Of a stretch of 64,000 nt of DNA, positions 50,143 through 60,243 are shown piece by piece. Source of the DNA: CBDIDH01 sp965277595 (GTDB lineage: Bacteria; Planctomycetota; Planctomycetia; Isosphaerales; Isosphaeraceae); assembly GCA_965277595.1 (NCBI GenBank), contig CBDIDH010000001.1, forward strand, positions 2,232,001 through 2,296,000. The letters are read 5' to 3'. The translations under genes and the position numbers were made by a program. The notes below the pieces were generated by a model, which did no database searches, had not been told where the DNA came from, and saw only the letters and a program-made list of their open reading frames with translations. The first letter of the stretch is position 1. Every line of letters begins with the position of its first letter.

Positions 50143-53100
50143 TTAATCGACGGTCATCAGGTAGGCGAGGAGGTCGGCCATTGAGGTGACACCGAGGTCG
50201 TGTTCCAGGCCCTCGGGCATGATCGAGAGCCCGCTACTCTTGAGGTCGTCGATGTCGCGTCTCAGGACGGTATCTTGCTCGTTGCCCCCTCGGCGAAAGA
50301 TCACGGCCGTCGCGGATTCCGAGGCGATCATCCCGCTGACCGATCGGCCATCGCGAGTCAGGCAGACATAATTCACATATTGAGGGTTGACCTCGGCGTT
50401 GGGGTCAAGCACGTTCGCGAGGATCGCCGCCGGGCCTCGATTCTTGATCGCAAGCAGGCTCGGGCCAACCTCGTACCCCTTGCCTTCGAGCCTGTGACAG
50501 CTCGCGCACGCTTTTTCGAACGCAAGCTTGCCGCGGTCGCGATCGCCCTGAGTGGTCAGCGCCTGTTCATAAGTCTTGAGGACATCCGCGCGACGCCTGG
50601 GTCTGAGCTTCGTTGCGAGCGTCTTGACGAGGTTGCGGATGGTTTCGTCGGAATCGGATTCGAGGGCACGGAGCCTCCCTGGATCGATGTCAGTCGGGAT
50701 AAGGCGTCCGGCGTCAATGCCCTGAAGTAAAGTGATGATCCACGCTTTCCGCGAAAATATCGTTTCCAGGGCCTTCGATCGCAAGCCCGGACCCAAGGTC
50801 GGCCACGCGTCGACAAGTATCCGGCCGACCTCTGCATCTGGAAAGCGACCGAGTGTCGCGATCGCCTCGGACCGAAGTTCAGGAGGTTGACGCTGATCGA
50901 GTAACCGGGTCAGGGTTGTATTCATGTCCATAAAGCGGCCGAGGCTCAACGTCCTCGTCGCATCGATCCGATCGGCGCGCGATCGACTAACATCGACGGC
51001 GATTGATCGCGCGGTCGCGAGCAAAGACCTTACAAGACCCGCGGCGCGACTCCCCTCGGGAAACAAGATTACCTTCAAGGCCGGCTGACCCCGGTCAAGG
51101 CCACCTTGAAGCCCCCGGATTACCTTAAGGGCGACCCCCGGATCGCCTTCCGGCAACTTGTCCAGGTGATTCATGAGTTCCCGGCCCTCCTCCGCCGATC
51201 CGTGAAGGCCGACCTGCTCGGCAAGGCGATAGAGAAGCTCGGCCGATGAGAAAGAGGTACGAAAACTTGTATCATCAAGTAACTTGATCAGCAAGCCATT
51301 CGCGCCCTGAACGACGGAACTGAGCAGGGCGAGCCGGACCCAGGGATCATCGGCGTCGCTTCTGGCAATGGAAGCAAGAGCCGGTATGCGATCCTCGGTC
51401 GAGAGTTCACCGAGGGTGAACGCGAGTTGGTAACGAACTCGGATTGCCTTATCGGCGGTCATACCGAGAATCTTGGATCGAAGCTCGGGCGAGGCATTGA
51501 GAAACGGTTCGGAAAGTCGGATCGCATGCTCACGGATCTCAGCCTGGGGATCGTCCAAAGCGTTGAGCAAGAAAGCGGGTTTGAGGGCTTTTAATCCAGA
51601 CAAAGCGTAAAGCGAATGAAGGCGGCCGAGGGGTGACCTTGATTCCCTGGCGAGAGTTTCGAGCGCGGGAATTGTCGAAGGATCTTGCCGTTCAAAGAGC
51701 AGTCGCGACGCTGTTTCGCGATGCCAGGCGTTCGGCTTTTCCAGGTTAGTCACGAGTTCGGCGGCGGTTGCCGAGCCGAGTGGAACACGGCCCGGCTGCC
51801 GAAAATTGTCGGGAACGATCCGATAAATTCGCCCGCGATCGCGCCCGCTCGTCAGGTCGAGATGCGTCTTGATCGCGGGGGGCAGGCTCGCGGGATGTTC
51901 GATCACTTCTCGGTACATGTCGAGAAGATAAAGTGCGCCGTCGGGGGCGTTCATGAACTGGACGGGACGGAACCAAATATCGGTCGACGCAACGAATTCA
52001 CGATGATCGTCGGCGCGTCGGGCAACCCACGTGACGCCCTTCGGTTCGAGAATCTTGCGATGCACGATGTTGCCGCCGACATCGCCCACGAAGGCCTGAT
52101 CACGATAGCTCTCTGGGAAGGCGTCGCCCCGATAGATCGTCGTTCCGGTCGCTCCGGTGAAATAACCGGCCGCGCGGCCGCCCCCCTCGACGAGGCCAGG
52201 AACGAAACCTCCCGCGCGCAGTCGGGTCCTTACAGTCCGCCAGGGCTCCACGGGGCTGATCCGGTACACCTCGGCTTGCGGGCCGTCGGCGGCGATACTC
52301 AAGCGGGCGCCGGGCGCGGAGAGATAGGGATTGCGGGCGATGTAGCGATCCTCATACATAACTATCTGGATATGATCGCTATTCGAACAGGCGAATTTCC
52401 GGCCCCAGTCATCAAAGCACATGCCATGCTGGGCACCGCCGCTGGTGGGAGTCAGGTCGAAATTCACGGGATCAAACGAGAAATCGCGACCGTTAAGACT
52501 CACGGGCTGAGTCGTTGATTCAGGTCGTCGAACTGTTCCGCCTGAAGTTGATGTCGCGCCATGAATTCGGTTATCAAGACCCCAGCGCAGGCTGTTCAGA
52601 AGTCCTTGAACATTCGCTCGGCTGAAGCCGGTGAAAACAGTTTGTCGAAGGTCCGCGCGGCCATCGGCGTCGGTATCCTTGAAATAGAAGAGATCGGGCG
52701 GAGCGCCGACGTATACCCCGCCCCTTGAGCAAAGAATGGCCGTCGGCCAGGAAAGGTGGTCGACAAACACGGTCGCCTTGTCGAACTTTCCGTCGTTGTT
52801 CAGGTCTTCCAGCAACCGAATCCGGCCGAGATGAGCGTCACCCTGTTCGGAGTAGTCGATCATTTCAACCACAAAAAGCCGCCCATTTTCGTCAAAGGTT
52901 GCGGCAACGGGCGATTGAACCAGGGGCTCGGCGGCGACCTGTTCGATCCGAAATCCTGGAACGACCTGAAAGGTGGACAGTGCCTCAGTCGGTGCTTTAG
53001 GCGGAATGCGCGGAAGTTCCTCCTTATTAACATGGACAACCGGAACACTCGCCGCCTCTTGAGGAGGTTTGAAGGCCAGCGCGCGATCAATAAACTCATA

Positions 53101-54171
53101 CGCGGTTCGACGTGCTTCGGGAGGGAAATCATGACCACAGTCGGGATGGATCACATGCAGATTTTCCCCAGCACCAAACATTTGATAAACGCGTTTCGCC
53201 TCGATCATCGCCTTGCGCACGCCGGTCACGTCAAAATTGTCATCGTGCTGTGGCGAGATCGAGAAAAAAGGGCGCGGAGCAAGTGCGGCGACAATTTCAT
53301 AAAAATCAAAGGGCATCTTGTCGGCATGGAGCCCGTAAACCTCTTCGATTCGAGGCATGTAGCGATCGCTTGACCAGCCTTTTAACTTACCGCCATAGTA
53401 GTCATGAAACGGGGTCCAGCCACAACAAGAGACAACGACCTTGAGCCGGTCATCAAAAGCCGCCACGAACATCGCGTTATGCCCGCCGAGCGAATGGCCG
53501 ATCACGCCAAGACGCTCAGGATCAACCTCGGGACGCGATTGTAGGTAATCGACGCACCGCATATGATTGAAAATGCCTTTCATGGTTCCCGATGCGTATC
53601 GATCCGAATTAAAGTCATAACGATAGTCGCCAAAGGATGGATAATCCGGCGCCAGGACCACGTAACCTCGCTCGGCGAGTTCTCGGGCATAACCCTGGTT
53701 TTTTCGGACAATTCCCGAGGTTTCACGCTTCCCCTCATTGCTGGTCTGATGCAGCGCGAGCACGGCCGGCCGCTTGCCTTTGCCGTCCTTGAATTCAGGA
53801 AGGTACAGGTCCGCGGGAATTCGGTCGCCTGTCTCCGCCACGAAAGTCACTGTGAGACGGCGATAACCCTGCCCGGCAACCTCCTCGACGATTTTGACAT
53901 CAAAAGGCGGCAGATGGCCGCGATCAGGGAGCATCCCCATCGCCTCCTGCATCCCGCCGAGAATCCGCCGCCTGCGGATCGCCCAGTCGTCGCAATTCTT
54001 GACAGGTTGATCCCGCCCGCGATCATCGCGATATGTCATCACGTTCGAATGGTCGACAGGTCGCGGAGACCCTGCGTCTTCGCCTCTGCTTCCACGAGGA
54101 TTGAAGGCGAGGACAATCAAAAGGATAGTGAATTCGGCCGATTGACGTACCAGGCGTGAGGGTAGGTTCAT
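50143..54171 (-). CDS. Hydrolase - dehydrogenase propeller - HEAT - cytochrome c fusion
   Basis: A 1342-residue exported protein. The signal peptide is at about 1-30. Residues about 60-375 are an alpha/beta hydrolase with nucleophile S227 in GVIGHSLGGHNA and the His region HPDCGHDFPPEA. From about 400 to 780 comes the PVC-type membrane-bound dehydrogenase propeller (FQVVPGFRIEQVAAEPLVQ, LLEDLNNDGKFDKATVF, PDGALYLLDMYREVIEHP). HEAT-like helices follow (about 800-1190), and a C-terminal cytochrome c domain with heme motif CASCH at 1222-1226. The propeller-HEAT-cytochrome order is well known in planctomycetes; the fused hydrolase is unusual. It could release a substrate by ester cleavage and oxidise it, passing electrons to the heme. 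No frameshift is visible at the joints. Confidence 0.9.
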   Translation of the reverse strand: MNLPSRLVRQSAEFTILLIVLAFNPRGSRGEDAGSPRPVDHSNVMTYRDDRGRDQPVKNCDDWAIRRRRILGGMQEAMGMLPDRGHLPPFDVKIVEEVAGQGYRRLTVTFVAETGDRIPADLYLPEFKDGKGKRPAVLALHQTSNEGKRETSGIVRKNQGYARELAERGYVVLAPDYPSFGDYRYDFNSDRYASGTMKGIFNHMRCVDYLQSRPEVDPERLGVIGHSLGGHNAMFVAAFDDRLKVVVSCCGWTPFHDYYGGKLKGWSSDRYMPRIEEVYGLHADKMPFDFYEIVAALAPRPFFSISPQHDDNFDVTGVRKAMIEAKRVYQMFGAGENLHVIHPDCGHDFPPEARRTAYEFIDRALAFKPPQEAASVPVVHVNKEELPRIPPKAPTEALSTFQVVPGFRIEQVAAEPLVQSPVAATFDENGRLFVVEMIDYSEQGDAHLGRIRLLEDLNNDGKFDKATVFVDHLSWPTAILCSRGGVYVGAPPDLFYFKDTDADGRADLRQTVFTGFSRANVQGLLNSLRWGLDNRIHGATSTSGGTVRRPESTTQPVSLNGRDFSFDPVNFDLTPTSGGAQHGMCFDDWGRKFACSNSDHIQIVMYEDRYIARNPYLSAPGARLSIAADGPQAEVYRISPVEPWRTVRTRLRAGGFVPGLVEGGGRAAGYFTGATGTTIYRGDAFPESYRDQAFVGDVGGNIVHRKILEPKGVTWVARRADDHREFVASTDIWFRPVQFMNAPDGALYLLDMYREVIEHPASLPPAIKTHLDLTSGRDRGRIYRIVPDNFRQPGRVPLGSATAAELVTNLEKPNAWHRETASRLLFERQDPSTIPALETLARESRSPLGRLHSLYALSGLKALKPAFLLNALDDPQAEIREHAIRLSEPFLNASPELRSKILGMTADKAIRVRYQLAFTLGELSTEDRIPALASIARSDADDPWVRLALLSSVVQGANGLLIKLLDDTSFRTSFSSAELLYRLAEQVGLHGSAEEGRELMNHLDKLPEGDPGVALKVIRGLQGGLDRGQPALKVILFPEGSRAAGLVRSLLATARSIAVDVSRSRADRIDATRTLSLGRFMDMNTTLTRLLDQRQPPELRSEAIATLGRFPDAEVGRILVDAWPTLGPGLRSKALETIFSRKAWIITLLQGIDAGRLIPTDIDPGRLRALESDSDETIRNLVKTLATKLRPRRRADVLKTYEQALTTQGDRDRGKLAFEKACASCHRLEGKGYEVGPSLLAIKNRGPAAILANVLDPNAEVNPQYVNYVCLTRDGRSVSGMIASESATAVIFRRGGNEQDTVLRRDIDDLKSSGLSIMPEGLEHDLGVTSMADLLAYLMTVD

Positions 54172-54445
54172 GGGTCTGTCGGCCCTTCAGGTGTCGTTCC
54201 GGCCGTCACCTCCGCGTTTCTCGGCGGTTCAGCCTAACCGTGATGACCCGGTTGAGCAATGGTTAAACGTCGACGACGAAGTGATCCTTCGTGGAGGACG
54301 ATCGATAGGTTCTCGCTCCCCCTCGTTCGGGATGATACGATCAGACGACAACAACCTCTTCAGCCAAGAGTCATGAATCTGCCTGCCGCGTCCAAAGTAC
54401 AGACGGAGCGAGACAGGCATGTTACCTAACAGGGGAGGCCGCGCC

Positions 54446-57121
54446 GTGGCGTTCAAGTCGTGGATGAATCGAATGTTGCTGGCCGTGGCTCTTTTGCTCG
54501 TTCTCGGCACCACGCACGTTTTTGGTGAAGCGATCTGGATCGAAGGCGAGGCACCGGCATCGAAAACGGTGATGCGTCATGGCTGGTACGACGCCGTGAA
54601 AAAGGAAGGCATGTCTGGCCGCGACTGGCTTTCTCACTATGGTGAAAAGCCAGGTACCGCGACTTATAAATTCAAGGTCACGAAAGTCGGCAGCTATACA
54701 TTCTGGTTTCGAGGAAATCCATTCATCGCGAAGGTAACCTATCAACTCAACGAGGCCAATCCGGCCGAGATCAGTTTCACGGACAAGCGAGGCGAGTACA
54801 TGATCTCGCCAAACCCGGACCATCGATTTCTCGCCTGGGTAAAAGTCGGTAAAGTGAACCTGAACAAGGGCGTGAATACAATCGCATTGACCTTCCACAG
54901 TGATCTGGCGAACCACGGTGGAGTGGACTGCATTGTCTTCGATGACTCGGGCTTTGTCCCCTCGGGAGCGGACCGACCCCCGAGCGCCGGATCGACGACC
55001 AAGGCGGGGCCGGCCGATTGGTTTCCAGCGATTTTTGACGAAGATTCGTTCTCGTCCGCATCGATTACCGATGTCTCCGCGACGATTGAAGCCCCCGCCG
55101 GTCAGTATGGGTTTCTCAAAAGGTCGGGACCGGCCTTGAAGTTCGAACGCGGTAAGACAACAGTCCAGTTCTGGGGCTGTGGAGCAAATCTTCAAGGGGA
55201 TCAATTCGACCGCGAACGTCTCGCGCGGCGCGCCCGCTACCTTCGTAAAAATGGCGTGAACATGATCCGGCAACATCCGGTTGAGGACGAACTAGGACCC
55301 GCCGTGAACGGCACGCTTGACCCCAAAAAGCTCGACCTCTGGGACTTTTGGTGCGCCGAACTCAAGAAGAATGGCATTTACATGACATGGTCCGTCTTCT
55401 ACGGACACAAGATTGGTCCAGACGATGGATACGATAGGGAACTGTTCAACGAGCTTGAAGTCACTGATCCGAAACGAAATTCGCGGACGAGTTATGGTCT
55501 CGTCAACATTGAACCTAAACTCCAGGATTTACAACTCCAGTACCTGAAGCTCCTGCTTCACCACAAGAATCCCTACACGGGGCTTCGCCCGGTTGATGAC
55601 CCCGGTCTTGCAGTTGTCGAGTTTCAGAACGAGGATTGCGTTTTCTTTCACATGCCTCTCAGTTCGTTTCCCGCAAAGAAATGGCCGCGTCATGTCGAGC
55701 GACTCCAGCGAAAGTTTTTCGCCTGGGCGAAACAAAAGTATGGCAATGAGGACGCTCTCAAAACGGCCTGGGGCGGCCTTGTGACGGGAGACTCCTTTGT
55801 TAGGGGTGAACTGGCCCTGATGGGTGCTTATCATCTCGGCGAAGATGGTCCACTTTATGAGTACGCCGGCCAGACACGACGCGCGGGCGACTACATCCGC
55901 TTTCTCACCGAACTCCAGCGCACATTTTATGAGCGTCGCGAGAAGGAAGTACGTGCACTCGGCTACAAGGCGATCACCGTCACGACCGCCTGGCGCGCTG
56001 GTGGTCCAGCGGCGGACCCAGCCAATCTGTATTGCGACACCGCGGCCGACATGATCGATCGCCACAACTATTTTGGGGGGGGCGAGGGAGGTCACGGCAT
56101 CAAGGAAGGGAAAGTTAACAATGAGTCTCACCTTGGTACACCGGGCGGCGGCCTCCTGAACATGGGACTTTATCAGGTCGAAGATCGACCCTTTGCCTGC
56201 ACCGAGTGGACCCAGTCACCACCGAACCAGTGGAAGGTGGAGGCCGCTCCACTGATTGCCTTTTATGGAATGGGACTACAGGGTTGGGACTCGTCGTATC
56301 ACTTCACCAGTAGCGCCGATCGCCCGGGTGACGGATGGCCCGGGCTCAACAGCTATGTTACCGATACGCCTCATTACATCGGTCAATTTTCCGCGCTCTC
56401 CATCGCGGTGCGCAATCACCATCTCAAGGAAGGTCCCATCGTCGCGGCAAGGCGGCTGACCGTTGAAGATCTTTTCACCGGTGTTGATCCGTTGCGTCAG
56501 GATTTGACCGGCGGCAGCCACGACGCCAAGGTCATTCGCGGTCAACCCGTGCTTCCGTTGGAGGCGCTGGCCATTGGACGGGTCACCGTTGGCTTCGATG
56601 GTGGAAAGAGTTCGGCGGTTGATCTGAAGCCTTATTGGGATCGTGCCGGAAAACGTGTTCGATCGATGACGGGTGAGCTCGACTGGGATTACGGCCGACA
56701 GATCGTCACGGTCCATGCTCCAAAAACGCAGGCCGTGATCGGCCGAGCGGGCGGGCATACACTGGAACTTCCGGGGTTTTCGATCGCGGTCAAGACACCT
56801 TTTGTCTCGGTTCTGGTGACCTCACTTGATGATCGGCCGATCGACCGTTCTTCGCATCTCCTGATCACGGCAATGGCGCGTGATTCACAGGCGATTGCTC
56901 GCTACAGTCCTGATGGCTCCCGATTGCTCCAGATCGGTGGTCCTCCACTCCTGATGGAGCCCGTGCAGGCGGTGATCACGCTGAAGGGAAAGCCACCGAC
57001 CGCCGTTAATGCGCTCGATGTCTATGGTGTCCCCTCGGGCAAGACGGCCCCCGTCAACCTCGATGGTTCGTTCGCAATTCATGGTGAATTCAGGACATAC
57101 TATTACGAGGTGAAGCGCTGA
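54446..57121 (+). CDS. Large exported glycoside hydrolase-like protein, clan A type
   Basis: An 891-residue secreted protein. A signal peptide (MNRMLLAVALLLVLGTTHVFG) is followed by a beta-sandwich carbohydrate-binding-like domain (about 27-165: AIWIEGEAPASKTVM, GSYTFWFRGNPF) and a (beta/alpha)8 barrel (about 230-640). Two candidate catalytic glutamates are E396 in VVEFQNEDCVFF and E587 in PFACTEWTQSP, as in GH42/GH50-like or agarase-type enzymes. The C-terminus is a beta domain. I chose the GTG at 54446 because AGGGGAGG sits upstream at good distance; the ATG at 54419 is an alternative. It is divergent to the fusion gene; the 270-base gap between them shows no repeat. Confidence 0.82.
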   Translation: MAFKSWMNRMLLAVALLLVLGTTHVFGEAIWIEGEAPASKTVMRHGWYDAVKKEGMSGRDWLSHYGEKPGTATYKFKVTKVGSYTFWFRGNPFIAKVTYQLNEANPAEISFTDKRGEYMISPNPDHRFLAWVKVGKVNLNKGVNTIALTFHSDLANHGGVDCIVFDDSGFVPSGADRPPSAGSTTKAGPADWFPAIFDEDSFSSASITDVSATIEAPAGQYGFLKRSGPALKFERGKTTVQFWGCGANLQGDQFDRERLARRARYLRKNGVNMIRQHPVEDELGPAVNGTLDPKKLDLWDFWCAELKKNGIYMTWSVFYGHKIGPDDGYDRELFNELEVTDPKRNSRTSYGLVNIEPKLQDLQLQYLKLLLHHKNPYTGLRPVDDPGLAVVEFQNEDCVFFHMPLSSFPAKKWPRHVERLQRKFFAWAKQKYGNEDALKTAWGGLVTGDSFVRGELALMGAYHLGEDGPLYEYAGQTRRAGDYIRFLTELQRTFYERREKEVRALGYKAITVTTAWRAGGPAADPANLYCDTAADMIDRHNYFGGGEGGHGIKEGKVNNESHLGTPGGGLLNMGLYQVEDRPFACTEWTQSPPNQWKVEAAPLIAFYGMGLQGWDSSYHFTSSADRPGDGWPGLNSYVTDTPHYIGQFSALSIAVRNHHLKEGPIVAARRLTVEDLFTGVDPLRQDLTGGSHDAKVIRGQPVLPLEALAIGRVTVGFDGGKSSAVDLKPYWDRAGKRVRSMTGELDWDYGRQIVTVHAPKTQAVIGRAGGHTLELPGFSIAVKTPFVSVLVTSLDDRPIDRSSHLLITAMARDSQAIARYSPDGSRLLQIGGPPLLMEPVQAVITLKGKPPTAVNALDVYGVPSGKTAPVNLDGSFAIHGEFRTYYYEVKR

Positions 57122-57188
57122 AATTGTTGTTCTCTTGAATCGGCATGCGTTGTCGCGAATCAGTCCACAAGGTGATGGAGTTCATACA

Positions 57189-58631
57189 ATGAAATTATTT
57201 TACCTGATTCTGAGCAGTGTTGTCCTGGCAATGCTGACGACTACCGTCGAGGCGGCGGAGCGTCCAAATATTCTCTGGCTCGTTGCCGAGGATTTTGGAC
57301 CCGAGCTGCACTGCTATGGAACGAAAGAGGTCAAAAGTCCCAACCTCGATCGTCTCGCGGACGAAGGAGTGCGCTATACCCACGTTTACACCACGGCGCC
57401 TGTTTGCTCGCCGAGTCGCTCGGCCTTCATGACGGGCATGTATCAGACGACCATTGGAGCCCATAACCATCGGTCGCACCGCGACGACGGCTATCATCCA
57501 CCGGCTGGAGTAAAGGTGATCTCCGATCGGATGCGGGACGCGGGATACTTCACGGCCAACGTGATGGTCTTTCCAAAATCTTTCGGATTTTCAGGAACCG
57601 GCAAGACCGACTGGAACTTTACCCACGACGGCGAAGCCTTTGACTCCGACCAATGGTCCGACCTGAAATCGCATCAGCCATTCTTCGCGCAGGTGAATTT
57701 TCAGGAGACGCATCGTCCTTTTCGAGCGCCAAAACTAGCTGATCCAGGCAAGGTGGAGATTCCTCCCTACGAGCCTGATCATCCTGTGACGCGACGCGAT
57801 CGGGCCGAATATCTCGATGCCGCGAGCGAACTTGACCGCAAGGTCGGTTTGATCCTGCGACAGCTTGACGCTGACGGCCTGTCCAAGAACACAGTCGTCG
57901 TGTTTACCTCCGATCATGGTCAGGCCCATATTCGTGGGAAGCAGTTTTGTTATGAAGAGGGATTGCATGTCCCCTTGATTATCCGGTGGCCCAAGGAGTT
58001 TGCTGTTCCAAACCAGGTCAAGGCCGCAACGGTCGACGACCGATTCATCGAGGCTATTGACCTCGCGCCGACATTCCTGGCGGTCGCGGGCGTGCCTAAA
58101 CCCGAAGGGATGCAAGGGCGTGTCTTCCTCGGCCCGACGGCCGAGGCGCCTCGCACCTACGTCTTCGCCGCCCGCGACCGCTGTGATGAGACGGTCTTCC
58201 GGTTCCGAACAGTCCGCGACGCTCGTTATCGGTACATCCGCAACTTCACGCCAGAGCGTCCTTTTCTCCAGGCGAACCAGTACAAGGAGCAGAGTTACCC
58301 CGTCTGGAACCTTCTCAAACGACTCGACGCCGAGGGCAAGCTCACCCCGGCGCAAAAGGCTCTCACGGCCGCGACGATGCCCCCCGAGGAGCTTTACGAC
58401 CTCGCCGCCGACCCGTTTGAAATCGACAATCTTGCGATTTCTCCCGACCCCGAGGCGCTCGCCGCGCTGGAGCGTCTTCGTAAGGTCCTGAATCAGTGGA
58501 TTGAAGACACGGACGACAAGGGACGCGACCTTGAACCCGCCTCGCTCGCGGCGGCCAAGGGAGTGACGAAACCTGGCACGCCTCCCAACACCGGTTACGC
58601 TCCCAAAAAAGCGCGTCCGCCAAGGCCCTGA
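57189..58631 (+). CDS. Exported sulfatase (first of two)
   Basis: A 480-residue secreted sulfatase. After a signal peptide (about 1-22) comes RPNILWLVAEDFGPEL with the metal-binding Asp in a variant position, and the sulfatase signature CSPSR with C73, the residue converted to formylglycine by the maturation enzyme. Further metal and substrate residues are in HDHGQAHIRG-like context (FTSDHGQ). The C-terminal half (PPEELYDLAADPFEIDNL) is typical of sulfatases acting on polysaccharides. The ATG at 57189 has GGAG eight bases upstream. It follows the large glycoside hydrolase gene by 67 bases and precedes a second sulfatase by 46, so the three likely form one operon for a sulfated glycan. Confidence 0.94.
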   Translation: MKLFYLILSSVVLAMLTTTVEAAERPNILWLVAEDFGPELHCYGTKEVKSPNLDRLADEGVRYTHVYTTAPVCSPSRSAFMTGMYQTTIGAHNHRSHRDDGYHPPAGVKVISDRMRDAGYFTANVMVFPKSFGFSGTGKTDWNFTHDGEAFDSDQWSDLKSHQPFFAQVNFQETHRPFRAPKLADPGKVEIPPYEPDHPVTRRDRAEYLDAASELDRKVGLILRQLDADGLSKNTVVVFTSDHGQAHIRGKQFCYEEGLHVPLIIRWPKEFAVPNQVKAATVDDRFIEAIDLAPTFLAVAGVPKPEGMQGRVFLGPTAEAPRTYVFAARDRCDETVFRFRTVRDARYRYIRNFTPERPFLQANQYKEQSYPVWNLLKRLDAEGKLTPAQKALTAATMPPEELYDLAADPFEIDNLAISPDPEALAALERLRKVLNQWIEDTDDKGRDLEPASLAAAKGVTKPGTPPNTGYAPKKARPPRP

Positions 58632-58677
58632 TGTGTTGTTTTGTTAACATCCAGGAACCTTTGAGAGTTAGCACAGC

Positions 58678-60069
58678 ATGATCAGACTGCGCAGGCGGTA
58701 TCTTGGGGTGTTTCTCTTATTGAGTCTGGGCCTGCACGTCGACGCGGCCGAAACACCGCCGAATATCATTGTCTTTCTCGCCGATGACCTCGGATATGGT
58801 GACCTTGCCTGTTTTGGGAGCAAGGTCATCAAAACTCCAAATCTGGATCAGTTCGCGACTGAGGGGGCGAAGCTCACGCAGTGTTATTCCGCGAGCGCGG
58901 TTTGTTCGCCGTCGCGGTCGGCGATCTTGACAGGGCGAACACCGTATCGGAACGGTGTTTACACATGGATCAACGTCGGTAGCGAGGTCCATTTACGGAC
59001 TAGCGAGGTGGCCCTGCCGAAACTTTTCAAGGCGAACGGATACGACACCTGCCACGTTGGCAAGTGGCATCTCAACGGCCTCTTCAATTCGCACGATCAG
59101 CCCCAGCCTGACTCGCACGGCTATGATTACTGGCTCGGCACCCAGAACAATGCGGCACCAAGTCACAAGAATCCGACGAACTTTGTTCGCAATGGCAAGG
59201 AGATTGGTCCGGTTGCCGCTTACTCGGGTCCGTTTATCGTCGCTGAGGCGATTGAGTGGTTGAAAGGGCGCCGCGACAAGTCGCGGCCCTTCTTTCTCGC
59301 TGTCTGGACCCACGAGCCGCATCTCCCCATCGAGTCAGATCCGCGGTTTCAGGAACTTTATCGGGATATTTCCGACCCCAACGTCCGCCAGCATCACGGC
59401 GACGTCACGCAACTTGATCATGCCTTTGGCATGCTCATGAAATCGCTCGACGAGCAAAAATTGACCGATTCCACGTTTGTTGTCTTCACGTCGGACAATG
59501 GCCCCGAAGGCGACGGGAAGAAAGGCAGAACGCGAGGTTCAACGGGGGGTCTTCGAGGTCGGAAACGGGCGCTTTACGAGGGCGGAATTCGCGTGCCGGG
59601 CCTTATCCGATGGCCAGGAAAGATCAAGCCGGGGACGACCTGTGATGTTCCGATTATTGGTAGTGATCTTTATCCGACCTTGCTTGCTGTCGCCGGAGTC
59701 AAGGCTCCCGTGGATCGGGTGATTGATGGCGTTGATGTCTTGCCGGTTCTGACCGGTCGAGCGGCGGCGGTCGCTCGTAAGGGGCCGCTTTACTGGCGGC
59801 TCGACATGGCGCCTCATGGCTTGCGGATGGCCCTTCGCGAAGGGGACTGGAAGCTCCTCGCCGATCAGACCCAGAATCGTTATGAACTTTACAACCTCAA
59901 GAACGATCCGAAGGAAACAATCGACCTGCATGAAACCGAGACCCAGAGGTTCGCCAACCTTCGCAACCAGCTCAAAACGTTGAATGCCCAGGTCGAGTCG
60001 GAAGGCCCCGACTGGTGGAAACGTCTTGATGCCGACGGCGGCAAGGCTCCTAAAATTCCAGCGAAGTGA
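58678..60069 (+). CDS. Exported sulfatase (second of two)
   Basis: A 463-residue secreted sulfatase. A signal peptide (about 1-24) precedes PPNIIVFLADDLGYGDL with the paired metal aspartates. The signature CSPSR has C76 as the formylglycine precursor, followed by ILTGRTPYRNGVY. VGKWHLNG, THEPHLP and FTSDNGPEG supply the other conserved active-site residues. This is the canonical arylsulfatase A-like layout, less divergent than the first sulfatase, so the two probably cut different sulfate positions. The ATG at 58678 ends an A-rich short leader without a strong Shine-Dalgarno sequence. No sulfatase-maturating enzyme is in the window. Confidence 0.95.
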   Translation: MIRLRRRYLGVFLLLSLGLHVDAAETPPNIIVFLADDLGYGDLACFGSKVIKTPNLDQFATEGAKLTQCYSASAVCSPSRSAILTGRTPYRNGVYTWINVGSEVHLRTSEVALPKLFKANGYDTCHVGKWHLNGLFNSHDQPQPDSHGYDYWLGTQNNAAPSHKNPTNFVRNGKEIGPVAAYSGPFIVAEAIEWLKGRRDKSRPFFLAVWTHEPHLPIESDPRFQELYRDISDPNVRQHHGDVTQLDHAFGMLMKSLDEQKLTDSTFVVFTSDNGPEGDGKKGRTRGSTGGLRGRKRALYEGGIRVPGLIRWPGKIKPGTTCDVPIIGSDLYPTLLAVAGVKAPVDRVIDGVDVLPVLTGRAAAVARKGPLYWRLDMAPHGLRMALREGDWKLLADQTQNRYELYNLKNDPKETIDLHETETQRFANLRNQLKTLNAQVESEGPDWWKRLDADGGKAPKIPAK

Positions 60070-60243
60070 TGATCCGAACTTCAGGACCGGGAAACCCTTT
60101 GTAACGGCTGGTTGCCGCAATCTCCGTACAGGGGAGTCTATTCAAGGATCTCTGGCTCTCTATAATCCCGGCATGGACGTGGCCGACTCGGTCGAGTCCC
60201 GTCCTTTTTTTTTTCAAGATCCATTGATCCGAGGAGTCTTTCC

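Noticed and set aside
60180..60225. Intrinsic terminator at the run of ten T after the second sulfatase gene
   Set aside because: No stable GC-rich hairpin immediately precedes the T run; the bases before it pair poorly.
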